Shown: positions 17,798-26,998 of the stretch, in pieces
Position numbering within the stretch: the stretch's first letter is position 1
Layout of the letters: every line of letters begins with the position of its first letter
Source: Rhodobacteraceae bacterium Alg231-30
GTDB lineage: Bacteria > Pseudomonadota > Alphaproteobacteria > Rhodobacterales > Rhodobacteraceae
Direction: 5' to 3'
Assembly: GCA_900143615.1 (NCBI GenBank)
Contig: FREU01000001.1
Location: 706,767-770,766, forward strand
DNA length: 64,000 bases
The notes under the pieces: generated by a model
Told to the model about the DNA's origin: nothing
The model's database searches: none
The model's input: the letters and a program-made list of their open reading frames with translations, nothing else
Made by a program: the position numbers and the translations under genes

Positions 17798-18777
17798 TCG
17801 ATTGGGCCTTGCCGTGGGCGTTTGTGATTTTGCCGCTCCCGCTTTTGGTGAATCGCCTACTGCCGCCGATGCGGCAGCGTGATCATGCATTGAGGGTGCC
17901 ATTCTTTCGCCAATTGACCAACGCTGCTGGTGTTGATGTTCGGGCGGCGGCCAGCGTCGTTGAACGCTCGCGCTGGGTCATGTTGAGCGCGTCGGTTGTC
18001 TGGATATTGGTGGTGGTCGCATTGGCAGGGCCAGCACGGCTTGGACCACCGCAGGAGATCACCCGCTCTAAGCGGGATGTTGTCTTGGCAATTGATATCT
18101 CGGGATCGATGGACACCAAAGATTTCCCAGCAAGCGACGGGACACGGCAACAGAGATTTGCAGCAGTCCAAGTGGTTGTCGATCAGTTTGTGCAGTCCCG
18201 TCAAGGAGACCGCGTGGCGTTGATTATCTTTGGCAGCAACGCATATGTGCAGGCACCTTTGACAGAAGATCTGGCCACTGTCGCAGCCCTGCTGGCACAG
18301 ACCGAGGTGGGTATGGCAGGGCCACACACGGCGTTAGGCGATGCTATCGGGCTGGCGATAAAGACCTTTGAAGCGAGTGATATAGAACAACGCATGCTGA
18401 TCCTGCTGTCGGACGGTAATGATACTGCAAGCCGGATGAGCCCTCTGAATGCGGCCGAGATTGCACGTGACAAGGGCGTACGGTTGTTCGCCATCGGTGT
18501 TGGAGACCCTAAGGCCAGTGGCGAAGATAAATTGGATATGGCTTTGCTTGGCGATCTCGCACAGCGCACAGGTGGGCAGAGCTACTTTGCAGGTGATTCC
18601 GCGGCGTTAGGCGCGGTTTATACCGAGATTGACGCCCTTAATCCGCGTGATGTGGAAACCCTGTCGTGGCGTCCGCGCACCGACCTATTCTTTATTCCGT
18701 TGGGCTTGGCCGTACTGCTAGCTGGGGCAACCTGGCTACTAGCTGGCGCGCGCAATATGCGAAGGCGACAGGTATGA
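17794..18777 (+). CDS. VWA domain membrane protein (BatA-like)
   Basis: 327 aa from ATG 17794, which overlaps the preceding stop (ATGA). Membrane segments at about residues 5-22, 62-82 and near the C-terminus. The von Willebrand A domain carries an intact metal-ion site DISGSM (D101, S103, S105), with a further motif in LLSDGNDTAS. It probably binds protein partners in the periplasm as part of a MoxR-linked assembly complex. Confidence 0.92.
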   Translation: MIDWALPWAFVILPLPLLVNRLLPPMRQRDHALRVPFFRQLTNAAGVDVRAAASVVERSRWVMLSASVVWILVVVALAGPARLGPPQEITRSKRDVVLAIDISGSMDTKDFPASDGTRQQRFAAVQVVVDQFVQSRQGDRVALIIFGSNAYVQAPLTEDLATVAALLAQTEVGMAGPHTALGDAIGLAIKTFEASDIEQRMLILLSDGNDTASRMSPLNAAEIARDKGVRLFAIGVGDPKASGEDKLDMALLGDLAQRTGGQSYFAGDSAALGAVYTEIDALNPRDVETLSWRPRTDLFFIPLGLAVLLAGATWLLAGARNMRRRQV

Positions 18778-20345
18778 GTGGTGTCAGTGTATTTCTGGAG
18801 GCGTTCCACCTGCTCAGACCTTGGGCACTTTTGATGTTGGCGCCAATTTTGTGGTTGTGGTGGTTACGACGCAAGGGGAGCACGAGAAAACTGCCCCAAA
18901 TCGAGGGGATTGCTCCACATTTGGCGCATGCCTTGACTGTTGGCGAGGCGCAAAAAGTTCGACTGGTGCCGGTTGATTACGTGGCACTGGTTTTGGTTTT
19001 GCTGACTTTCGCAGTGTCCGGCCCGACATGGTCGCGCGAAAGTAACCCATTTGCGGCGCAATCCGTACCGCTGGTTGTTGTACTGCAAGTGACCGCCTCG
19101 ATGGAAGAGATTGATATTGCGCCAAGCCGATTGGCGCGCGCAAAGCAAAAGGTCGGCGATTTGTTGGAGTTGCGTTCAGGTGCGCGTACAGCATTGGTGG
19201 CCTTCGCAGGCTCGGCCCATACGGTTGTTCCTATGACAGAAGACCCCGGCGTGATGCAGCCCTATCTGGAAGGGCTTGCACCTGATGTATTGCCAAAAGA
19301 AGGCTTTGATATTGCGGCCGCACAAAATGTTGCCTTGCAGCTTTTGCAGAGTGAAGGGCAGGTGGCAGTGCTGTATGTGCTGGATGGTTTGTCGCCATCG
19401 GATGCTAGCATTTTGGCGAACGGCGCAGGTTCAGACGCGGAGGGTACATCCGTTTCCGCTTTGCCTGACATGTTTTTGTTTTTACAACCTCCGGGATCGG
19501 CGCTTCCTGCGGTGACAGAGGGCGCATTGGCGCTCGCGGTCAGCGCCGACGATCGTGATGTTGCCCAAATCGAGCGGCGGCTTGCAGCGGCACACGCGCG
19601 TGCGCAAATTCAGGACGGGGATCAGCCGTGGAAAGATCGCGGACTTTGGTTTGCGTGGCCCGCTGCGTTGTTGTTGCTGTTCTGGTTCCGCCGTGGCGTG
19701 GCGATGCGCGGATTTGCACTCTTTTTGGCTGCCTTAGTCCTCCAAGGCGAAGGCGCGCAGGCCGAGGGCTGGCGGAACTGGTTTTTGACACCGGATCAGC
19801 AAGGGTGGCGGGCCTATCAGTCCAAAGATTTCGCCCGTGCAGCAGAAGTTTCTGAAGATCCGTTTCTGCGTGGGATATCCCAGTATAAGGTTGGGCAATA
19901 CGAGGCTGCGGCAGACACACTCTCGCGGATCGACACAGCAGAGGCTGCTTTTGCAGAAGGAATGGCGCATATCAAATCGCGTGGATACCGCGACGGAGTA
20001 CGGGCTTTTGAGCGGGCCTTGACGCTTGATCCTGAACATGCGGATGCCAAGGCGAATTTGGAAGTAGCTGAAGAGATCGTCGCTTATGTAGAGCGGGTCC
20101 GTGAGCAATCGGACACAGGCGAAGACAGCGGCATTGGTGCCGATGATGAGGTTTATGACAATGAGGCGGGACGGGGCGTTGAGACAGAGCGCGCCGCCCC
20201 TGTGGAAGATGCGCCCCAGCATTTGTCGACCGAGCAGTGGATGAACACTGTGGACACAAGGACGGGTGATTTTCTGCGCCAGAGGTTCCGTCTGGAGGCG
20301 TCTCAGAAAACAACCAAGGACAGCCAACAGGGGGGCGAAAATTGA
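18774..20345 (+). CDS. VWA domain plus TPR membrane protein (BatB/BatC-like fusion)
   Basis: 523 aa from ATG 18774 (ATGA overlap; the open frame upstream is a shadow of the previous gene). Membrane segments near residues 12-30, 68-85 and about 295-320. The VWA domain has a degraded metal site: the usual D-x-S-x-S reads Q105-V-T107-A-S109. A C-terminal TPR-like part (about residues 345-440, e.g. AFERALTLDPEHADAKANLE) is followed by an acidic tail. The fusion joins roles split between BatB and BatC in other bacteria. Confidence 0.9.
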   Translation: MSGVSVFLEAFHLLRPWALLMLAPILWLWWLRRKGSTRKLPQIEGIAPHLAHALTVGEAQKVRLVPVDYVALVLVLLTFAVSGPTWSRESNPFAAQSVPLVVVLQVTASMEEIDIAPSRLARAKQKVGDLLELRSGARTALVAFAGSAHTVVPMTEDPGVMQPYLEGLAPDVLPKEGFDIAAAQNVALQLLQSEGQVAVLYVLDGLSPSDASILANGAGSDAEGTSVSALPDMFLFLQPPGSALPAVTEGALALAVSADDRDVAQIERRLAAAHARAQIQDGDQPWKDRGLWFAWPAALLLLFWFRRGVAMRGFALFLAALVLQGEGAQAEGWRNWFLTPDQQGWRAYQSKDFARAAEVSEDPFLRGISQYKVGQYEAAADTLSRIDTAEAAFAEGMAHIKSRGYRDGVRAFERALTLDPEHADAKANLEVAEEIVAYVERVREQSDTGEDSGIGADDEVYDNEAGRGVETERAAPVEDAPQHLSTEQWMNTVDTRTGDFLRQRFRLEASQKTTKDSQQGGEN

Positions 20346-21625
20346 AACGTCTTTGGCTGATTTTGGTTCTTTGTGTCGCGCCGATCACGCTGATGGCGCA
20401 GGAATTGGAACCGCGTCTGAATGTGGAGTTTGAAACGACCGAAGCTATTCCTGGGCAGTTTTTAACGCTGCGCCTGAGTGTGCTTGTGCCGACGCATATG
20501 CCGACACCACCGGACTGGCCCAGCTTTGAAGCGCCAAACATTGTTGTGCGGCTTCCAGAACGCGCCAGCTCACCGATTAGCGAGCGTATAGACGGTAAAA
20601 CTTGGGCTGGGATCAGTCGGCGTTATCAAATTGCGCCAATTGTTGCTGGGGAGTTTGCCATTAAGGACGCAGTCGTTCGGGTGACGTATGCTGATCCCGA
20701 AGGCGGTGAAGCGATTGTGAGTGAATTGGCATTGCCGGAGATCTCTTTTACTGGCGTCATTCCGGAAAACGCCCGGGATCTGGACCCCTTTGTAGCGGCC
20801 AAGTCGCTGACACTTGAACAAACCGTAGAAGGTGAAAGTGAGACGATGGAGGCTGGGGGCAGCTTTAGTCGGGTTCTGACAATCAAGGCCGAAGGCCTCG
20901 CGTCGATGTTTCTGCCGGTTTTGACACCAGAAACGGTGCCGGACGGGTTGCGGGGCTATCCCGAAACACCAGTGCTGCAAGACAGTGATAACCGTGGGGA
21001 AACCACAGGGACGCGGATTGAGACCTCGGTGTTTGTGGCGCAAGGCGCGGTAAATGGCTCACTCCCCGAAGTGAAGCTCCGCTGGTTTAATGTGGAGAGC
21101 GAAACGATTGAGGAAGTCTCGGTGCCTGCCATCGAGGTCCAAGCCAAAGCCCCTGTGGGAAGTGGGCCACTTGTCGGTGCACGCGGCTCAAACAGGGGGC
21201 TCGGAGCCGTGCTGCAGTTCGCAGGCGTTGTGATTTTTGCCCTTTTATTGGGAGGGGCCGCGTGGCGATGGTGGCCGCGATGGCAGGCATGGCGATCTCG
21301 ACGCCGGGCGGAATATGAGGCCGGAGAACAATATGCGTGGAAAGTTCTATTGCGTGCTCAAAAATGTCGCGATCTGGAAGCATGCCGCAGTGCCTATGAT
21401 GTATGGCTTGTACGGCTCGGGCCCATCAATACGCAGCATCGCGAGAAGATTTCACAGTGCTTTGTCACATTGGGGAGCTCGCGGTTTTCAAACAACTCAC
21501 AAGATCAACAATCGCTACCTTGGACTGAATTGGCGACTACCTTGCGCCAAGCACGATCTGCACGGCATGATCGACAACAAAACAGGTCAACTTTGCCGCC
21601 TTTGAATCCAACGGCCCACACTTAG
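20342..21625 (+). CDS. BatD-like membrane protein
   Basis: 427 aa, TTG start overlapping the previous stop. Signal peptide about residues 1-19 (ending LMAQ/E), a long beta-rich periplasmic part with features of BatD (ETTEAIPGQFLTLRLSVLVP; PVLTPETVPDGLRGYPETP), one membrane helix at about residues 285-305 (AVLQFAGVVIFALLLGGAA), then a cytoplasmic helical tail. It closes the MoxR/Bat operon and probably sits with the VWA proteins in the inner membrane. Confidence 0.88.
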   Translation: MKRLWLILVLCVAPITLMAQELEPRLNVEFETTEAIPGQFLTLRLSVLVPTHMPTPPDWPSFEAPNIVVRLPERASSPISERIDGKTWAGISRRYQIAPIVAGEFAIKDAVVRVTYADPEGGEAIVSELALPEISFTGVIPENARDLDPFVAAKSLTLEQTVEGESETMEAGGSFSRVLTIKAEGLASMFLPVLTPETVPDGLRGYPETPVLQDSDNRGETTGTRIETSVFVAQGAVNGSLPEVKLRWFNVESETIEEVSVPAIEVQAKAPVGSGPLVGARGSNRGLGAVLQFAGVVIFALLLGGAAWRWWPRWQAWRSRRRAEYEAGEQYAWKVLLRAQKCRDLEACRSAYDVWLVRLGPINTQHREKISQCFVTLGSSRFSNNSQDQQSLPWTELATTLRQARSARHDRQQNRSTLPPLNPTAHT

Positions 21626-21659
21626 AGTCACTCAATATGAGTAGAAAGAAACTGCCAGA

Positions 21660-23585
21660 ATGCTACGAATTCAACTGATTATTGTGTGTTTGCTGAGCTG
21701 TATGATAAATGCGGGCGCGACCGCCGAGGTTCCGGCCTATCTGGGCTCGGCAGCTTGCGTTGATTGCCATGAAAGCGCCACGGAGCAGTGGCAAGGGTCC
21801 CATCACGCCGAGGCATGGAGGCAGCCGGATGCAGGGCTATTCCTAAACGGATTTGAAGGCGAAGAGTTCACCCATGACGGCATGACCGCAACTTTTTGGC
21901 GCGAAGGTGCGGTTTTGCGGGTGGATGTCGTTGAGAAAGACGGATCGGAGGCGCAATACACAGTGCATTCGGTTGGGGGTACAGATCCGCTGTTGCATCT
22001 GATCCTTGAGACTGAACCGGGGCGCCTACAAAGCTTTGATGTGGCTTGGGATGTGGAAAATCAAAGCTGGTATCATCTATATCCCGATCAGGACTTGCCG
22101 CCAGAGGATGGGTACCACTGGTCTGGAAGCTACAAAAACTGGAATGGACGCTGTGCCGAATGCCACGCGACCGGATTTGAGAAAAACTATGACTTCCAAA
22201 GCCGAAGTTATAGCTCTTCACAGGTAGAGATTGGTGTGGGTTGCGAAGCTTGCCATGGTCCGGGAGAGGCACATGTTGCGCTTCAATCTGATGTGGCGCT
22301 GAAGCAATACTCTGTAGAGCTAACCCAAGATGGGTTCACGATAGATATGTCTCAGCCACAAGCCGCTATGGAGCAATGCGCGGGCTGCCACGCCCGTCGC
22401 GAGGCTTTTGAGAACGGCAATCCATTGCCAGGGACGGCTTTCGCGGATGCTTATAGTTTGGCGCTGCTCCGGCCCGGAACCTATCACGCGGATGGACAAA
22501 TTCTGGATGAGGTCTACGTTTACGGATCCTTTTTGCAATCCAAGATGCATCAACGCGGGGTGACCTGCGCCAATTGCCACACAGCTCATGCGGCGGACAC
22601 TATAGCCGAGGGCAATGCGATTTGTACGCAGTGCCATTCGCCTGCGGGCAATCCGGACTTTCCAACGTTAACGGCAGTGCAATACGACAGTCCAGCGCAT
22701 CATTTTCATCCCGCCGATGGTGAGGCGGCGCAATGTGTGAACTGTCATATGGCCGAGCAGACCTATATGGGCATCGATGGACGGCGAGATCATTCCTTTA
22801 GAGTGCCGCGACCAGATATGGTTTGGACAACATCTGCGCCGGATGCATGCACCAACTGTCATGATGACCGCACAAGTTCATGGGCCGCCGATCGGGTGGC
22901 CGAGTGGTATCCAGACGGGCGCTGGCAAGAGCCACATTATGGGGCGATCCTTTCAAGCGGGCGAGATAACCCTCAAAACGCGGCACCCGCGCTCTTGGCT
23001 CTGGCGGCTGATATTGAGCAGCCAAACCTTGTGCGGGCAACGGCGCTTTGGTTGTTGGGAACCGGTGCTGACAGCCTATCGATCCAAGAAATCGGTGCGT
23101 TTTTAGAGGATGGCGACCCGCTAGTGCGCGGCGGGGCTGTGTCGGCCTTGCGCCAGAGAGCCCCTTTGGTTTCAGCGCCTTACCTGATCAAAGCCCTTAA
23201 TGACGATACACGATCTGTGCGTGTGGCGGCCGCGCGGGCGATACTGACGCATACACCGGATCGGCTAACGCCGGAATTGCAATCTCAAGTAGGGGTGGCC
23301 TATCGGGAACTCGGATCTGTAATCGCCAATCAATTCGATTTTGCCGAGGCACATCTACAACTCGGCGGATATGCGCTGATCGCGCGTAATTACCCTGCGG
23401 CGATGCAAGCCTTGTCCGAGGCGGTGCGAATTGATCCGCAAAATGCGCAGGCTTGGGCGACCCTTGTGCGTACAACCGAAGCGGTGAATGGGCGGGAAGC
23501 CGCCCGAGGCGTCCTGAAAGAAGGGCTTGCACGCAATCCAAACGATCCTAGATTGTTGGAACTGGCTCGGATTTTTCGAGGCTGA
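21660..23585 (+). CDS. Octahaem cytochrome c with HEAT-like and TPR-like regions
   Basis: 641 aa with a signal peptide (residues 1-21). Eight CxxCH haem-binding motifs: CVDCH, CAECH, CEACH, CAGCH, CANCH, CTQCH, CVNCH and CTNCH, all in the first 420 residues. The C-terminal third holds HEAT-like segments (LVRGGAVSALRQRAPLVSA; SVRVAAARAILTH) and TPR-like segments (NYPAAMQALSEAVRIDPQ). It is periplasmic and probably an electron-transfer or redox-enzyme protein related to cytochrome c554-type families. It lies 34 bp after batD, so it is a candidate client of the MoxR/Bat machinery. Confidence 0.93.
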   Translation: MLRIQLIIVCLLSCMINAGATAEVPAYLGSAACVDCHESATEQWQGSHHAEAWRQPDAGLFLNGFEGEEFTHDGMTATFWREGAVLRVDVVEKDGSEAQYTVHSVGGTDPLLHLILETEPGRLQSFDVAWDVENQSWYHLYPDQDLPPEDGYHWSGSYKNWNGRCAECHATGFEKNYDFQSRSYSSSQVEIGVGCEACHGPGEAHVALQSDVALKQYSVELTQDGFTIDMSQPQAAMEQCAGCHARREAFENGNPLPGTAFADAYSLALLRPGTYHADGQILDEVYVYGSFLQSKMHQRGVTCANCHTAHAADTIAEGNAICTQCHSPAGNPDFPTLTAVQYDSPAHHFHPADGEAAQCVNCHMAEQTYMGIDGRRDHSFRVPRPDMVWTTSAPDACTNCHDDRTSSWAADRVAEWYPDGRWQEPHYGAILSSGRDNPQNAAPALLALAADIEQPNLVRATALWLLGTGADSLSIQEIGAFLEDGDPLVRGGAVSALRQRAPLVSAPYLIKALNDDTRSVRVAAARAILTHTPDRLTPELQSQVGVAYRELGSVIANQFDFAEAHLQLGGYALIARNYPAAMQALSEAVRIDPQNAQAWATLVRTTEAVNGREAARGVLKEGLARNPNDPRLLELARIFRG

Positions 23586-23748
23586 GTGTATGTGTTAGGT
23601 GTATCTGATCCGGCAAAGGCTACCGGCACAGCAGGGGTTGTCTAAAAGGCTATGCACATGACATGTTTTCGAAAGCTTGTGCCATCAGCAGTGCAGCAGT
23701 ATCAGGGCGGACAATTGAAATTGAGAAGAACACATTCGCGGGGCGAGC

Positions 23749-26628
23749 ATGAGTGACGGCGGCAGCTTATTGGCGGTTATTGCCATCCTTCCATTTATCG
23801 GCGCACTTGTCCCTGGTGTGATGATCCGCGCAGGTCGCAATGCCTGTGCAACATTTACGGCTGTACCGACGCTTTTGGCGCTAATCCTGTTGGGGTTGCA
23901 TGTGCCCGGTGTCATGGCCGGAGAAGTCTTTCAAACGACAATCACGTGGTTGCCACAGCTAGGTCTGACAGCAAGTTTCTTCCTTGATGGGCTTGGATTG
24001 CTGTTTGCGGGGATGATCCTAGGCGTCGGGCTGTTGATCATTCTCTATGCACGCTTCTACCTGTCCGGTGATGACCCGATGGGTCAATTTTATACCTATC
24101 TACTCCTGTTCCAAGGCGCGATGTTGGGCATTGTTCTGTCTGACAACATTCTGCTTTTGCTTATTTTCTGGGAGTTGACCAGCCTGTCGTCCTTCCTGTT
24201 GATTGGCTATTGGAAGCACCTCCCCGAAGGCCGCCAGGGCGCGCGAATGGCGCTGACCGTGACGGGTGCTGGCGGGTTGGCAATGATCGGCGGGATGCTG
24301 ATCCTCGGCAATATTGCGGGAAGCTATAACTTGACCGAGATCTTGCAGCATGGTGATGCGATCCGGGCATCCGAATGGTATCTGCCTGCGCTGATCCTCA
24401 TCTTGCTGGGGGCGTTCACCAAATCTGCCCAGTTCCCGTTCCATTTCTGGCTGCCGCATGCCATGGCCGCGCCCACGCCTGTGTCGGCCTATCTGCACTC
24501 GGCCACGATGGTGAAGGCCGGTATCTTCCTGATGGCGCGCATGTGGCCGGTACTGTCAGGCACCGATGCATGGTTCCATATTGTGGCGACCACCGGTTTG
24601 GTGACGATGGTTCTGGGCGCGTTGATTGCGCTCTTCAAAGACGACCTCAAAGCACTATTGGCGTTTTCGACGGTAAGTCACCTTGGCCTGCTCACCATGC
24701 TTTTGGGCTTTGGGACCAAAGCTGCGGCAATTGCGGCGGTGTTTCACATTATCAACCACCTGACCTTCAAGGCCGCGCTGTTTATGACGGCGGGGATTGT
24801 GGATCATGAGACCCACACCCGTGATATCAAAAAACTGGGCGGTTTGGCCTCATTGATGCCAATCACAGCCACAATCGGCACAATCACTGCGTTGTCGATG
24901 GCGGGGATTATTCCGTTTAACGGCTTTATTTCTAAAGAAATGATGCTGGAAGAGGCAGCCCATACCGTGTGGTATCAAAACCCTTGGATTGTGCCTGCTT
25001 TGGCCACATTGGGCGCCTGCCTGTCGGTAGCTTATTCGCTTCGGTTTATCTTCCATGTATTTGCAGGCCCGGTGCGCGAAGATTATCCGAGTCATCCGCA
25101 TGATCCGCCGTTTGGGCTCTATGCTTCGCCTGCATTCCTGACTGTTCTGGTTGTGTTGATTGGCTTGATGCCGCATCTGGCAGAACCTTTGGTGACCGTC
25201 GCGGCAAATGCCGTAACAGGCGCGGATTTGCATCCGCATCTGGCTCTGTGGCACGGCTTTAACACGGCGCTTTATATGTCGATTGTTGCCATTGTCGCCG
25301 GTGTTGTCCTGCTGCTTTTGCATGGCGGGTTGAACCGCAGCTGGCTGGCGATGCCGCGTCCCGAAGCTAAGGCCATCTTTGATACCGTCATGGAAGGCTG
25401 CGCCAGCGCGGCGCGGCGCTTTACGGAGACCGTACACAATGGCGCGATCAGCCGGTATTTGGCGATCTTTGTTATGTCAACGGTTGTGTTGGGCGTGATC
25501 GCCTGGATGGGGGGGGATATGGCCCCTCGGACACGCGAGCTGTTGCCGATACCAGCGGTTGTCGCCGTTGGCTGGATTGGCTTGGTTGGTGCGACCTTCA
25601 TGATCGTTACAAGCCATCACAATCGTTTCCGTGCTTTGGTGTTGATTGGCATTATTGGCCTCACGATCTCAGGCGGGTTTGTGTACCTGTCAGCACCTGA
25701 TCTGGCCCTAACCCAGATCTCGGTGGAAACCGTGACTGTGATGTTGTTGCTTCTGGCGCTTTATTTCCTGCCAAAACACACACCGCGTGAAAGCAGCACT
25801 GGTTTGCGTCTGCGCGATGGTGCAATTGCGGTGACCGCCGGTGGCGCGGTCGCTGCTCTGGCGATGGTCTTCCTAACGCGGGATGTCAGCTCGATTTCAG
25901 CCTTCCACCTGGCGAATTCTTACACCGGCGGCGGCGGGACCAATGTGGTCAACGTGATCTTGGTCGATTTCCGGGGTTATGACACCTATGGCGAGATTAT
26001 CGTGCTGGGTATCGCAGGTCTGACGATCTATGCCCTGATGGATGCATTGTTGCGTGGCCCTGCGGCCAAACGCCTGCGCAACCGTGATTATTCTCAGGAT
26101 CGCTCGCGCGATCGTCACCCGTTGATGATGGTGGTTGCGACGCGCGCAATGTTCCCAATCGCCCTGATGGTCGGGGTTTACATCTTTCTGCGCGGTCATA
26201 ATGAGCCCGGCGGTGGCTTTGTTGCGGGCCTTGTGGTGTCGATTGCGCTGCTCATGCAGTATATGGCGTCCGGTTTTGCCTGGACCCAGCTGCGCCAGCG
26301 TATCGAATACCATTCTCTGATCGGATGGGGCGTGCTTATCGCCGGCCTAACCGGAGTCGGCGCATGGCTGGCAGGCAAACCGTTCCTGACCAGTGCATTT
26401 GGCTATCTGGACTGGCCCTTTATCGAAGAGTTTGAATGGGCCACTGCAATGGCCTTTGATTTGGGCGTTTTCCTTGCCGTGCTTGGTGCGGTGATGTTGA
26501 TGCTCTACAGCCTGTCGCGGATCGCGCGCTATGCAGGCGAGACCGTGAATATCGAGCCGATGGATTACGATCCATCAGCTCAGGAAGAAGACACTCCAAA
26601 AGACGTCAAAGCGCAGGAGGCCGACTGA
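23749..26628 (+). CDS. mrpA: Mrp cation/proton antiporter subunit A fused to B (MrpAB)
   Basis: 959 aa, the size of the fused A-B form found in alphaproteobacterial Mrp/Pha systems. About residues 1-780 are the complex I NuoL-like subunit with conserved proton-path motifs (LLLIFWELTSLSSFLLIGYW; KSAQFPFHFWLPHAMAAPTPVSAYLHSA-type segment); the C-terminal part (from about residue 790, RAMFPIALMVGVYIFLRGH onward, GGGFVAGLVV) is the MrpB domain. It is the largest subunit of a multi-subunit Na+/H+ or K+/H+ antiporter. First of six overlapping or adjacent genes. Confidence 0.95.
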   Translation: MSDGGSLLAVIAILPFIGALVPGVMIRAGRNACATFTAVPTLLALILLGLHVPGVMAGEVFQTTITWLPQLGLTASFFLDGLGLLFAGMILGVGLLIILYARFYLSGDDPMGQFYTYLLLFQGAMLGIVLSDNILLLLIFWELTSLSSFLLIGYWKHLPEGRQGARMALTVTGAGGLAMIGGMLILGNIAGSYNLTEILQHGDAIRASEWYLPALILILLGAFTKSAQFPFHFWLPHAMAAPTPVSAYLHSATMVKAGIFLMARMWPVLSGTDAWFHIVATTGLVTMVLGALIALFKDDLKALLAFSTVSHLGLLTMLLGFGTKAAAIAAVFHIINHLTFKAALFMTAGIVDHETHTRDIKKLGGLASLMPITATIGTITALSMAGIIPFNGFISKEMMLEEAAHTVWYQNPWIVPALATLGACLSVAYSLRFIFHVFAGPVREDYPSHPHDPPFGLYASPAFLTVLVVLIGLMPHLAEPLVTVAANAVTGADLHPHLALWHGFNTALYMSIVAIVAGVVLLLLHGGLNRSWLAMPRPEAKAIFDTVMEGCASAARRFTETVHNGAISRYLAIFVMSTVVLGVIAWMGGDMAPRTRELLPIPAVVAVGWIGLVGATFMIVTSHHNRFRALVLIGIIGLTISGGFVYLSAPDLALTQISVETVTVMLLLLALYFLPKHTPRESSTGLRLRDGAIAVTAGGAVAALAMVFLTRDVSSISAFHLANSYTGGGGTNVVNVILVDFRGYDTYGEIIVLGIAGLTIYALMDALLRGPAAKRLRNRDYSQDRSRDRHPLMMVVATRAMFPIALMVGVYIFLRGHNEPGGGFVAGLVVSIALLMQYMASGFAWTQLRQRIEYHSLIGWGVLIAGLTGVGAWLAGKPFLTSAFGYLDWPFIEEFEWATAMAFDLGVFLAVLGAVMLMLYSLSRIARYAGETVNIEPMDYDPSAQEEDTPKDVKAQEAD

Positions 26629-26629
26629 G

Positions 26630-26998
26630 ATGGAATTCGTAGTAGCTAGTTCAATCGGTGTTCTGACAGCGGGCGGGGTTTATATGATGCTGCGCCTGCG
26701 CGCCTTTCCGGTGATTGTCGGTCTGGCCCTGCTGTCATATGCAGTGAATGTTTTCTTGTTTGCCACAGGCCGTCTGGCTGTTCACGCGCCGCCCGTGTTG
26801 GACAAATACGGCGACCAGATCTATTCCGACCCGCTGCCGCAGGCTTTGGTTCTAACGGCGATTGTGATCTCGTTCGGGATGACAGCCGTGCTGGTGATGA
26901 TCGCATTGGCGTCTTATCTGGAAGCCGATAGCGACACGATAAATCTGGACGATTCCGATGCGGCCGCCGAGGCGCTGGATCAGGAGGGCGGTCAATGA
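26630..26998 (+). CDS. mrpC: Mrp antiporter subunit C
   Basis: 122 aa with three membrane helices, a NuoK-like subunit. LRAFPVIVGLALLSYAVNVFLFATG and DPLPQALVLTAIVISFGMTAV (two conserved helices) match MrpC/MnhC. It starts 1 bp after the MrpAB stop and overlaps mrpD by 4 bp, supporting an operon. Confidence 0.95.
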   Translation: MEFVVASSIGVLTAGGVYMMLRLRAFPVIVGLALLSYAVNVFLFATGRLAVHAPPVLDKYGDQIYSDPLPQALVLTAIVISFGMTAVLVMIALASYLEADSDTINLDDSDAAAEALDQEGGQ

